DNA of 34,542 nucleotides from an uncultured Desulfovibrio sp. GTDB lineage: Bacteria; Desulfobacterota; Desulfovibrionia; Desulfovibrionales; Desulfovibrionaceae. The notes under the pieces are model-generated. The model saw only the letters and a list, made by a program, of their open reading frames with translations. It ran no database searches and was not told the origin of the DNA. Positions 7,458-14,786 of the stretch are shown here, in pieces. The stretch covers positions 1 to 34,542 of the forward strand of contig CAKTDV010000026.1 of NCBI GenBank assembly GCA_934546745.1, read 5' to 3'. The position numbers were made by a program, and so were the translations under genes. Each line of letters begins with the position of its first letter. Position 1 is the first letter of the stretch.

Positions 7458-9260
7458 ATGTTCAGAAGCATCACCATCACAAAACGTATCTGCCTCTATG
7501 TCTTTCTGACATTCGGCACGCTCGTGCTCATGGCGGGCCTTTCGTTCCTCATGATGGATCGCGTCATCGATTCGGGCACCGATCTGGCCAAGAAAGAACT
7601 TCTTGACGCCCAGCGCGCCCGCATCAAGGACGTGACCCACGCCTCCGCATCGGGGCTTGCCAGGTTTACGGCGGGTCTGCCCGAAGAGGAACAGCTGCGG
7701 ATCATCGCGGACTATGTCGAGAAATCCCGCTTTGAGGACGACAAGTCGGGCTATTTCTATGTGTACAAGGGCACGGTCTGCGCGGCGCACCCCGTGCAGA
7801 AACAGCTTATCGGCAAGGATCTTGGAACGACGGCGGACAAAAACGGCGTCCGCTATGTGGCGGAGTTCGACAGGCTTGTGCCCCAGGGCGGCGGCTTTGT
7901 GGATTTTATCTTTCCCAAGCCCGGCGCGGGCGATGTCTTCAAGCTGGGATACGCCGAAGGCATTCCGGGAACGCCCTTCTGGATTGGCACCGGCGTGTAC
8001 ATTGATAATGTTGACAGGGCGGAAGAGCGCCTGCACACTTCCATGGACGCCCTGCTTCAGGATACCCTCCGCATCTTCAGCCTGATTTTTGCCGCCCTGC
8101 TCCTGATAGGCGGCGCGCCAGTCTCCTATATGCTGATTGTTTCCATCACGCGGCCCCTCAACAGCATAACCCGGCTTGCGCGTTCCGTGGCGGACGGCAA
8201 TCTTGACGAGGTCATCACCCCCGCCGGAAAGGACGAGATCTCGTTGCTTGAGTCCGCCCTGCGGGATATGGTCGCCGCCCTGAAAAAACACATCCGTCAG
8301 GCGGAGGAAAAGAGCGTCGCCGCGGAGAAGAGCGCCAAGGACGCGGGCGTGGCGCTGGAAAAGGCCAACCATGCCACGGCGGAGGCGCAAAAAAAATCGG
8401 AGGCTCTTCTTGCCACGGCGGCAAAACTGGAAGAGGTCAGCTCGACTATGTCCTCGGCGTTGAGCTCACTTTCTTCCAGAATCGAACAGTCTGACAAGCA
8501 TTCGTCCGATGCGGCCCACCGCCTTACCGAAGCGGCGACCGCCATGAACGAAATGAACGCCACCGTGCGGGAGGTCGCGCGGAACGCCTCGGAAACGCAG
8601 CGGGTTTCCTCGGAAACACGACAGAAGGCCGAGGATGGCGAACATGTGGTGGAAAACTCGCTGCAATGCATACAGTCGGTGCATCAGGTTTCTCTTGAAC
8701 TCAAGGACGATATGGAGAAACTGAACGATCACACCAGGGCCATCGCCCATATCATGAGCGTCATTTCGGACATCGCCGATCAGACGAACCTGCTGGCACT
8801 CAACGCGGCCATCGAGGCCGCCCGCGCGGGCGAAGCCGGCAGGGGGTTCGCCGTCGTTGCGGATGAGGTGCGCAAGCTGGCGGAAAAGACCATGGCCTCC
8901 ACACAGGAAGTGGGCACTGCCGTCGCCGCCATTCAGGAGAGCGCGGCCAAGAGTTCGGCATCTGTGGGAAAAGCCGTCGGGCAGATCGAACAGGCCACGC
9001 AACTGGCGGTTGATTCCGGGAATGCCCTCAAGGAGATCGTCTCCGCCGCGGAGACCACGGCGGACGAGGTACGCGCCATCGCCACAGCCAGCGAGGAACA
9101 GTCCGCGGCCAGCGACGAAATCAATCAATCCATCACCGAGTGTAACGAGATGAGCGGCCAGATAGCCGCCGCCATGGCGGACGCCGCCAGGAGCGTTGCC
9201 GATCTCGCCGCGCAGGCGCGGAACCTGACGGCGCTTGTAAGCGATCTGAAGGTCGCCTAG
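7458..9260 (+). CDS. Methyl-accepting chemotaxis protein (single Cache_2 sensor)
   Basis: 600-residue chemoreceptor. TM1 is at about 10-34. A short periplasmic single-Cache (sCache_2-like) domain covers about 35-195, with the characteristic KSGYFYVY segment and a GTGVYIDN end. TM2 is at about 202-228 and HAMP at about 229-285. The signalling coiled coil has hairpin tip VISDIADQTNLLALNAAIEA at about 434-453. sCache_2 domains are known to bind small organic acids in other receptors; the ligand here is not determinable. No C-terminal pentapeptide. The start is ATG 7458 with AGGGA upstream; the open frame extends back through the preceding terminator, which rules out the longer form. The adaptor-tip DNA is very similar to the preceding MCP, while the sensors are unrelated, so they sense different signals. 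Confidence 0.92.
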   Translation: MFRSITITKRICLYVFLTFGTLVLMAGLSFLMMDRVIDSGTDLAKKELLDAQRARIKDVTHASASGLARFTAGLPEEEQLRIIADYVEKSRFEDDKSGYFYVYKGTVCAAHPVQKQLIGKDLGTTADKNGVRYVAEFDRLVPQGGGFVDFIFPKPGAGDVFKLGYAEGIPGTPFWIGTGVYIDNVDRAEERLHTSMDALLQDTLRIFSLIFAALLLIGGAPVSYMLIVSITRPLNSITRLARSVADGNLDEVITPAGKDEISLLESALRDMVAALKKHIRQAEEKSVAAEKSAKDAGVALEKANHATAEAQKKSEALLATAAKLEEVSSTMSSALSSLSSRIEQSDKHSSDAAHRLTEAATAMNEMNATVREVARNASETQRVSSETRQKAEDGEHVVENSLQCIQSVHQVSLELKDDMEKLNDHTRAIAHIMSVISDIADQTNLLALNAAIEAARAGEAGRGFAVVADEVRKLAEKTMASTQEVGTAVAAIQESAAKSSASVGKAVGQIEQATQLAVDSGNALKEIVSAAETTADEVRAIATASEEQSAASDEINQSITECNEMSGQIAAAMADAARSVADLAAQARNLTALVSDLKVA

Positions 9261-9285
9261 GGCGGTCGCGCATTTCCTGTAAACC

Positions 9286-9333
9286 AAACGCCCCGTTCCT
9301 CCCATGCATCATGAGGGGGAACGGGGCGTTTTT
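9286..9333 (+). terminator. Intrinsic terminator of the second MCP gene
   Basis: An 18-bp stem with one G-T pair: 9286-9303 (AAACGCCCCGTTCCTCCC) pairs with 9316-9333. The closing arm runs into a T-rich end (GCGTTTTTGGG). It lies 25 bases after the MCP stop codon. Confidence 0.85.
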
Positions 9334-9342
9334 GGGCTCCGG

Positions 9343-9396
9343 AAAAACTACGGCACAGACGCGCTGTTCACGCGTCTGTGCCGTAGCGCGTTTTTT
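9343..9396. terminator. Bidirectional terminator between MCP and coo operon
   Basis: A perfect 16-bp stem, CTACGGCACAGACGCG (9348-9363) with its complement at 9371-9386, loop 7 bases. On the minus strand it is followed by TTTTT (9347-9343), so it ends the coo operon. On the plus strand a T6 run lies at 9391-9396. Together with the previous hairpin it insulates two convergent units. Confidence 0.9.
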
Positions 9397-9404
9397 CTCA
9401 GATA

Positions 9405-10562
9405 TCAGCCTTTGGCGGCGGACTTTTTACGGGTTGTGGTTTTTGTCGTGCCCGTCTTGCGCGGGGAAGCCGTCCTGCCGGTCGCGCTTTTGGTGGCGCG
9501 GCTTTTTGTCTCCCTGGCGGCGGGAGCGGCGGGAGGGGTCGCTTCAGAGGCCTGTCGCGGCTCGACAGGCGGCGTTGCGGCCGCCTTTGCCCTAGGGGTG
9601 GCTTCGGGTTCCGCCGGTGTCTTGACCGCAGGAGGCTCTGCCTTGTCCGCCTTGGGAGCGGCGTCGGTTCCGGAGGTTTTCGCCTGAGCCGCCTCCCCGG
9701 CGGCGATGTCCTTTTCGACATCGGCGGTGACCTGCTCCGCCACCAGACCGGGGGTCAGAAAGCCTTCCTCTTCTTCCCGCGCCGGCTCCTCCTGTATATC
9801 GGAAGCGGCGCCGAAGGCCTGCAGAAGCTCGGCAATGACGGCTTCGGTCGCGGGCACGGAGGGACGGGAAATGACCTCTTCCGGCTTGGGCAGGGGCTGT
9901 GTCCGCGGCGTCTGGGGCTGCTGGTACGCGCCTTCGGCATCGCGGGCGGCCTGTTCGGCAAGCTCCTTGCTGGGCGCGATGATTTTTGCGATCTTTTCCG
10001 GGCTGGCGGCGGGTTCCGCGGGCTTCTTTACCGGCAACGGCGCTTCGATGATGGTGCCGTCGGGCTCGACCAGCGACAGGGCCCGCACGGGGCAGGCTTC
10101 CATGCAGGCGGTAATCTTCTTCCCGTTTTCCTCCCGCCAGGCATGGCACATATCGCAGCGCACGGCCACCTCGCGGCGCGCGCGCTGCGCCATGGTTTCG
10201 GCATCGTCGCCGGACAGGCCGGGCATGCCGATGGTATCCAGCGAAATGGTGCCGTAGGGGCAGGCCGCGATGCACAGCTTGCAGGCGATGCACAGCTGCA
10301 CGCGCATGGTGATGCGCCCGTCCTCCTCCTGCTGCAGGGCCCCCGTCGGGCAGATATGGCAACAGGGGGCGGGATTGCATTGATGACAGCGCACCGTTGT
10401 GCGGAAACCTTCCGCCTTGACGACCTGCACACGGCTGACAAGCACGTCGCGGTGCTTCATGGCCTCTTTGAACGTCATGCCATGATGCGCGGCAATGCAC
10501 GCCACTTCGCAGCGGCGGCAGGCGCGGCATTTGTCGGGTACTACCTGAATATGCTCAATCAT
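9405..10562 (-). CDS. cooF: CooF-like 4x[4Fe-4S] electron-transfer protein with long low-complexity tail
   Basis: 385 residues. Residues 1-about 175 form a polyferredoxin of the CooF/HycB/DmsB type with four cysteine groups: CRACRRCEVAC (Cys12, 15, 18, 22), CHQCNPAPCCHIC, CIACKLCIAAC, and CDMC paired with ACMEACP. In CO-oxidising bacteria this protein carries electrons from CO dehydrogenase to the hydrogenase. From about residue 180 to the end the protein is Ala/Pro/Glu/Lys/Thr-rich with no recognisable fold, and the last 25 residues (TTTRKKSAAKG at the end) are basic and histone-H1-like. Ordinary CooF is roughly 190 residues, so the tail doubles it. The start overlaps the end of hypA by 8 bases. 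It is the last gene of the operon. Fe-S part certain; tail function unknown. Confidence 0.85.
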   Translation of the reverse strand: MIEHIQVVPDKCRACRRCEVACIAAHHGMTFKEAMKHRDVLVSRVQVVKAEGFRTTVRCHQCNPAPCCHICPTGALQQEEDGRITMRVQLCIACKLCIAACPYGTISLDTIGMPGLSGDDAETMAQRARREVAVRCDMCHAWREENGKKITACMEACPVRALSLVEPDGTIIEAPLPVKKPAEPAASPEKIAKIIAPSKELAEQAARDAEGAYQQPQTPRTQPLPKPEEVISRPSVPATEAVIAELLQAFGAASDIQEEPAREEEEGFLTPGLVAEQVTADVEKDIAAGEAAQAKTSGTDAAPKADKAEPPAVKTPAEPEATPRAKAAATPPVEPRQASEATPPAAPAARETKSRATKSATGRTASPRKTGTTKTTTRKKSAAKG

Positions 10563-10998
10563 GCTTGTCCTCGTTTGCGGCCGCCGGCGTGCCGGGTTCG
10601 TCTTCCGCCGTCACGTCAAGGCCCGTCATGGTCATGCCATGCCCGCCCTGAAAGCGGAGGGCATGGCTCCCGCAGGCGGGGCAGGCAAAACGCCGTTCGC
10701 GCAGCTCGAAGGCCGCGCCGCAGTCCTCGCAGCGGCAGGGCAAAGGCTCCGTTTCCAGAAGGAGTTGCGCGCCTTCCGCGGGAGTGCCTTCGGCCAGCAG
10801 CTCAAAGCAGGCCGTCAGCGTCCGCGGTTCCACACAGGAGAGCGGACCCAGCGAGCAGGCAAGGCGCGTAATGCGCACGGCCTTCCTGCCCGCGTGGGTA
10901 TCGCCCGCCGCCCGGCGGGCGTCCACCCGCGCATTGTGCTCTTCCATCGCGTTGAAGGCGACGTTGAGCAAGCCCTGAACAAGGCTTGCCTCATGCAT
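10555..10998 (-). CDS. hypA: Hydrogenase nickel-insertion protein HypA
   Basis: 147-residue maturation factor that delivers nickel to the hydrogenase large subunit with HypB. The N-terminus MHEASL supplies the Ni-binding His2/Glu3. A zinc ribbon is formed by Cys90-x2-Cys93 and Cys106-x2-Cys109 (CEDC, CPAC). It is longer than the usual 115 residues because of an insertion at about 24-38 and a charged C-terminal tail. It starts 3 bases after the cooH stop and overlaps cooF, so it is made together with its client. No hypB or other hyp genes are in the window. Confidence 0.93.
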   Translation of the reverse strand: MHEASLVQGLLNVAFNAMEEHNARVDARRAAGDTHAGRKAVRITRLACSLGPLSCVEPRTLTACFELLAEGTPAEGAQLLLETEPLPCRCEDCGAAFELRERRFACPACGSHALRFQGGHGMTMTGLDVTAEDEPGTPAAANEDKHD

Positions 10999-11001
10999 CG
11001 C

Positions 11002-12087
11002 CTACCGCTCCGTGCAGGATACGCAGGGGTCAATGCTGTTGGTGATCAGGGCCACATCCGCCACGGCGCAATCGCGCATCATCACGCCCAGCGCCTCCCA
11101 GTTCATATAGGAGGGCACACGCCACTTGAGGCGTTCGGGCATATCGCTGCCGTTGGTACGGATATAGTAGAAGACCTCGCCGCGCGGGGCCTCGCTGCGC
11201 GCGCAGGCCTCGGCCACGTGTACCTGGCGCATGGGCGCGGTGACGGGGCCGTCGGGCATGCGTTCGCAGCACTGCCCGATAATGCCGAACGATTCCATGA
11301 TTTCGTCCAGACGAACCATGGTGCGCGAATGGATGCACGCGCCGTGATACACCGGCACGTTGAACTCCATATCCATGTAGGCGGCATAGGGCGAATCCTT
11401 GCGCGCGTCGTGGGCGATGCCCGATCCGCGCGCCACAGGGCCGACCACGCCAAGCCGCACGGCGTCGTCGTGCGGTAGCAGGCCGATGCCCTTCGTGCGC
11501 CCCAGCACCATGCTGTTGGTGGCGTAGATGTCGCGTATTTCCTCCACGGCGGGGCGCATCTTCTCCACCTGCCGCCGGATGTAAAGGAGCAGCTCCGGCG
11601 GGACGTCGCACTTGACGCCGCCGATGCAGTTGGACGCCAGATTCATGCGGTTGCCGTAGACGGTCTCCTTGACATCCTGCATCATTTCGCGGATTTCCAT
11701 GACGTGCATGAACAGGGATTTGAAACCGATCACGTGCGCCTGGATGGCCGTATTGAACAGGTGCGAGGCCACGCGCTTGATTTCTTCCGCCAGGACCCGC
11801 AGATAGCGCGCGCGATCGGGAATCTCGATGCCCAGCACGTTTTCCACGGCCATGCTGTAGGTAAAGGAATGGCTGTTGGAGCACAGCGAGCAGACGCGCT
11901 CCGTCAGCGTGGTATTCTGGATCAGGTTGCGCTGCGTGGCCATGGCCTCCATGCCGCGATGCACATGCCCGGAGGTCAGATCCACATGGCGGATGGTTTC
12001 GCCGTCCACGGTAAGATGAAAGTAGACGGGTTCCTCAAGAGCCACATGAACCGGGCCAAGAGGCATGCTGAAAGTCTGTGCGCTCAT
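11002..12087 (-). CDS. cooH: Group 4 [NiFe] hydrogenase large subunit CooH
   Basis: 361-residue catalytic subunit, homologous to NuoD of complex I, that makes or takes up H2 on the cytoplasmic side of the membrane. Both nickel-binding CxxC pairs are intact: Cys66/Cys69 in RVCSLCSNSHSF and Cys355/Cys358 in DPCVSC. This makes it a true hydrogenase and not an NADH dehydrogenase subunit. The protein ends only three residues after the last Cys (TER), so there is no C-terminal extension for a HycI/HyaD-type protease to remove. The ATG at 12087 overlaps the cooU stop (ATGA). Its neighbours CooU (NuoC-like), CooX, CooL and the membrane subunits complete the complex. Confidence 0.95.
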   Translation of the reverse strand: MSAQTFSMPLGPVHVALEEPVYFHLTVDGETIRHVDLTSGHVHRGMEAMATQRNLIQNTTLTERVCSLCSNSHSFTYSMAVENVLGIEIPDRARYLRVLAEEIKRVASHLFNTAIQAHVIGFKSLFMHVMEIREMMQDVKETVYGNRMNLASNCIGGVKCDVPPELLLYIRRQVEKMRPAVEEIRDIYATNSMVLGRTKGIGLLPHDDAVRLGVVGPVARGSGIAHDARKDSPYAAYMDMEFNVPVYHGACIHSRTMVRLDEIMESFGIIGQCCERMPDGPVTAPMRQVHVAEACARSEAPRGEVFYYIRTNGSDMPERLKWRVPSYMNWEALGVMMRDCAVADVALITNSIDPCVSCTER

Positions 12088-12671
12088 GCGTTGTCTCCCT
12101 TCCCCGCGAGAATGCGTTCCCACAAATCCGTTGAGCAGGCGCCGTTCATCATCACGGACAACGGCACGGCCTGATTGAGAATGCCCGCGTCCAGCTTCTC
12201 ATCGAGGAAGAGACGGCGCGGATTGGGATGCTTCTCCACGGAGATCTTGAACAGCTCCATCATTTCGCGTTCGTGCCAGTCGGCGTTGGCGAAAACCGGC
12301 GTGATGCTGGGAACGGCGGGCTGTCGGGCGTCGGGAATGGCCGTCAGGTTGTAAATGACCCCGGCCAGCTCAAAATGGTAGCAGATTTCCGGGTGCAGCT
12401 CGCCCATCTGGCGCACGTTGTAGGGGGAAATCATGCACAGGCGGGCCCCCTTCTCCTTGAGCAGGCGCGCCGCGGGCAGCAGGGCGGCGGGCTCCACCAG
12501 ACGGTACCAGTGATAGGCGTTGCCAGTGGCGTCCATGCTGTGATGCTCGGCCTCCACAGACTGGGGCTCCGGTTTGGAGGCTTCGCCCAGAGCCGTGCGG
12601 GGGGCGGCGCACAGGGCGGAAAGAGCGTCCATCAGCCCGGCGTCGCCGCGCAGAATATCTTGTTTTTCCAT
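12084..12671 (-). CDS. cooU: Hydrogenase subunit CooU (NuoC-like)
   Basis: 195 residues, homologous to the 30-kDa subunit of complex I (NuoC / HycE N-terminal part). The recognisable segment is FANADWHEREMMELFKISVEKHPNP, read in two parts around residues 130-155 (the WxERExxDxFGI-type signature, followed by HPNPRRL). It has no cofactor; it packs against CooH and helps shape the electron path. In E. coli HycE, the NuoC- and NuoD-like parts are fused, while here they are separate and coupled by a 4-base overlap. ATG at 12671 is 23 bases after cooX. Confidence 0.9.
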   Translation of the reverse strand: MEKQDILRGDAGLMDALSALCAAPRTALGEASKPEPQSVEAEHHSMDATGNAYHWYRLVEPAALLPAARLLKEKGARLCMISPYNVRQMGELHPEICYHFELAGVIYNLTAIPDARQPAVPSITPVFANADWHEREMMELFKISVEKHPNPRRLFLDEKLDAGILNQAVPLSVMMNGACSTDLWERILAGKGDNA

Positions 12672-12694
12672 AAAGAACCTCGTCTTCCCCGGAG

Positions 12695-13285
12695 TTAGGC
12701 CGTTGGCGCTGCCGATGCCGGTGTCGCGGCGTCGTCGTTGGCCAGCGCGCCCTTCCGGGGCGATTCCGGCAGCGTGCAGGAAGCGCGTTTGGCATCCTCA
12801 AGCTGGCGGCACTTGGGGCACAGGGTACGCAGCAGTTTGGGATCGAGCGACGCGTCGTGGGCATACAGCGCCTTGACGCGTTCCAGCGACAGGGGGCGCA
12901 TCAGCGTGCCGCAGCGGCTGCATGGCTCATACCGGATAATCTGCTGTTCGACCTTGTCGTATTTTTCCTCCGCCACGTGGGCGGAATGCCAGTCGTCGTC
13001 AATGGTGACGGCCCCCATGGGGCAGTAGTGGCGGCAGGAGGCGCACAGACAGCAGAGATTCCGCCAGACGGTGATCTTGAAGCCCGTACCATCCTTCAGC
13101 TGGCGTATGTCGATGGCGCCCGCCGTGCAGGAATGGCGGCAGACGCCGCAGCCCATGCACAGATCGGGGTTGATATGCACCTTGCCGCGCAGGCGCTGCG
13201 GCGTGAAGGTCTCGCCCAGCGGGAAGGGGTCCGTGGACGGCCCCTGCATGAGATTGCGGAACAGAACCTTAAGGAATCCCGCCAT
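12695..13285 (-). CDS. cooX: Hydrogenase ferredoxin-like subunit CooX (NuoI-like)
   Basis: 196-residue Fe-S subunit of the peripheral arm. Two classical [4Fe-4S] motifs are visible: Cys43/46/49/53 (CMGCGVCRHSC) and Cys78/81/84/88 (CLCASCRHYC with the preceding Cys). They match NuoI/HycF. A third region adds two CxxC pairs, Cys122/Cys125 (CSRC) and Cys156/Cys159 (CPKC), separated by 30 residues, which could bind zinc or another cluster. The last 30 residues are Ala/Pro-rich. ATG at 13285 has GGAGGG upstream and follows the cooL stop by 2 bases. Confidence 0.92.
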   Translation of the reverse strand: MAGFLKVLFRNLMQGPSTDPFPLGETFTPQRLRGKVHINPDLCMGCGVCRHSCTAGAIDIRQLKDGTGFKITVWRNLCCLCASCRHYCPMGAVTIDDDWHSAHVAEEKYDKVEQQIIRYEPCSRCGTLMRPLSLERVKALYAHDASLDPKLLRTLCPKCRQLEDAKRASCTLPESPRKGALANDDAATPASAAPTA

Positions 13286-13287
13286 GA

Positions 13288-13737
13288 CTATCCCTCCAGA
13301 CCCAGTTTTTTCAGCCAGATGGAGCGGGCCAGCACCACGCCTTCCAGAATGGCCTGCGGACGCGGCGGACAGCCGGGCACGTTCACGTCCACGGGAATAT
13401 AGCGATCAAGGGGGCCTTCGATGGAATAGCCCTCGCGGAAGACGCCGCCGGAAATGGGGCAGATGCCCACGGCCACCGTCACTTTCGGGTCGGGGATCTC
13501 ATTCCACACGGTCAGGACGCGATCACGCACACGCGCCGTCAGCGGCCCCGTAACCAGCACGATATCGGCATGACGCGGACTGCCGCAGTACTTGCAGCCA
13601 AGACGTTCCACGTCGTAACGGGGAATGCAGGCGGTCGTGGCCAGTTCCACGTCGCAGCCGTTGCAGGAGCCCGCATTGATGCGGAACAGCCACGGCGAAC
13701 GCACCGACATTTTCTTGAGCCATGTATCCATGCTCAC
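13288..13737 (-). CDS. cooL: Hydrogenase small subunit CooL (NuoB-like)
   Basis: 149-residue small subunit carrying the single [4Fe-4S] cluster nearest the nickel site, equivalent to cluster N2. Ligands are Cys25 and Cys28 (SCNGCDVE), Cys93 (GICPISGGVF) and Cys123 (PGCPPRP), all in place. Two extra cysteines (GCKYC, about 48-51) are seen as in other group 4 enzymes. A GTG start at 13737 is preferred to the ATG two codons later because AGGAGG lies 7 bases upstream of it. That site overlaps the cooK stop, indicating translational coupling. Confidence 0.93.
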   Translation of the reverse strand: MSMDTWLKKMSVRSPWLFRINAGSCNGCDVELATTACIPRYDVERLGCKYCGSPRHADIVLVTGPLTARVRDRVLTVWNEIPDPKVTVAVGICPISGGVFREGYSIEGPLDRYIPVDVNVPGCPPRPQAILEGVVLARSIWLKKLGLEG

Positions 13738-13749
13738 CTGAAGACCTCC

Positions 13750-14712
13750 TTACATCGCCCAGACCAGCACAAGGCTGATCAGCGCCAGAACCGTGGGAAC
13801 CGTCACATAGAAACGGAAGGCCTGCTCAATGCGGAAACGCGCCGTCGCGGATTTCACCAGCGTCACCGCCAGCAGCATCAGCGCCAGGCACTTGAGGCAG
13901 AACCACAGCAGGTTGACCAACCAGAAATCGCAGATAACGCCGGGGAAGAAGAGCGTCACGCCAAGCCCCAGCACCACGAAACTCTTGAGAGCCGTGCCAA
14001 TCTGGAACAGGGCCAGCAGGGGGCCGCCGTATTCCAGCAGGGGGCCTTCAATGATTTCCGTTTCCGCTTCGGGGATATCGAACGGCGCCACGCCCAGCGT
14101 GCCGGGCAGGAACATGAGATACGCCACAAAAGCGGGAACCATGATGGGGTTGAAACCGATGGAGCCGTTCTCCAGCTGCCAGCCAACGACCTTGAGCAGC
14201 GAGAATTCGGCTCCCGTGCCCAGCGCCTTGCCAGTCAGCATGGCCACGGCCAGCAGCACCATGAGCAGGGGCGTCTCGTAGGCCAGCATCATGAGCATCT
14301 CACGCGAGAAGCCTACCGCGCCGAAAGGGGAGCTGGACGCGGAACCGCCCAGCATCATGGCAATGGCCGGAATGGGCAGCAGGTAGAACAGCACAAGCAG
14401 GTCGCCCATGTTGAACAGGCCCTGAAACACGCCGGGCACGGGAATAAAGGCGGCGCAGACGGCCATGCCGGTAAAGCCCACGACAGGGGCCAGCAGGAAG
14501 GCGCTTTTGCAGGCTGTGCGGGGAATGAGCGTCTCCTTGGTCAACAGCTTCGCCACATCGATCCAGGGCTGTTTCAGCGGCGGCCCCACGCGCCGCTGGA
14601 GACGGGCCTCAACCCGCCGGTCAATACCTTTGAACAGCATCCCCACAGCCAGCGCGAAGACGCCCCCGGGGAAGATGCACATATGCACAACGGCAAGCAG
14701 AATATCGCTCAT
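13750..14712 (-). CDS. cooK: Hydrogenase membrane subunit CooK (NuoH-like)
   Basis: 320-residue integral membrane protein with about eight helices, homologous to NuoH/HycD. It anchors the peripheral arm and forms the first part of the proton or sodium path. Typical segments are RRVGPP near residue 40 and FDIPEAETEIIEGPLLEYGG around 195-215, the acidic loop facing the catalytic arm. ATG at 14712 is chosen because AAGGAG lies 8 bases upstream; the extra 23 codons of the open frame before it cross a strong hairpin. Confidence 0.94.
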   Translation of the reverse strand: MSDILLAVVHMCIFPGGVFALAVGMLFKGIDRRVEARLQRRVGPPLKQPWIDVAKLLTKETLIPRTACKSAFLLAPVVGFTGMAVCAAFIPVPGVFQGLFNMGDLLVLFYLLPIPAIAMMLGGSASSSPFGAVGFSREMLMMLAYETPLLMVLLAVAMLTGKALGTGAEFSLLKVVGWQLENGSIGFNPIMVPAFVAYLMFLPGTLGVAPFDIPEAETEIIEGPLLEYGGPLLALFQIGTALKSFVVLGLGVTLFFPGVICDFWLVNLLWFCLKCLALMLLAVTLVKSATARFRIEQAFRFYVTVPTVLALISLVLVWAM

Positions 14713-14745
14713 ATGCCGGTTCTCCTTCTCATCAAGACTTCCTTT

Positions 14746-14779
14746 GCCCGGATCAGCCCGATCGGGGACTGATCCGGGC
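14746..14779 (-). promoter_or_regulatory. Intercistronic hairpin between cooM and cooK
   Basis: An 11-bp perfect stem, GCCCGGATCAG (14746-14756) with CTGATCCGGGC (14769-14779). The loop itself contains the palindrome CCCGATCGGG. No T-run follows on the minus strand, so it is not a normal terminator. It could stabilise or process the mRNA, or lower transcription of cooK relative to the very large cooM. Confidence 0.6.
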
Positions 14780-14786
14780 AACGCCT

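Noticed and set aside
6780..8945. Recombination repeat formed by the similar tip regions of the two MCP genes
   Set aside because: The similar part is the hairpin tip, which is nearly invariant in all chemoreceptors, so strong selection explains it.
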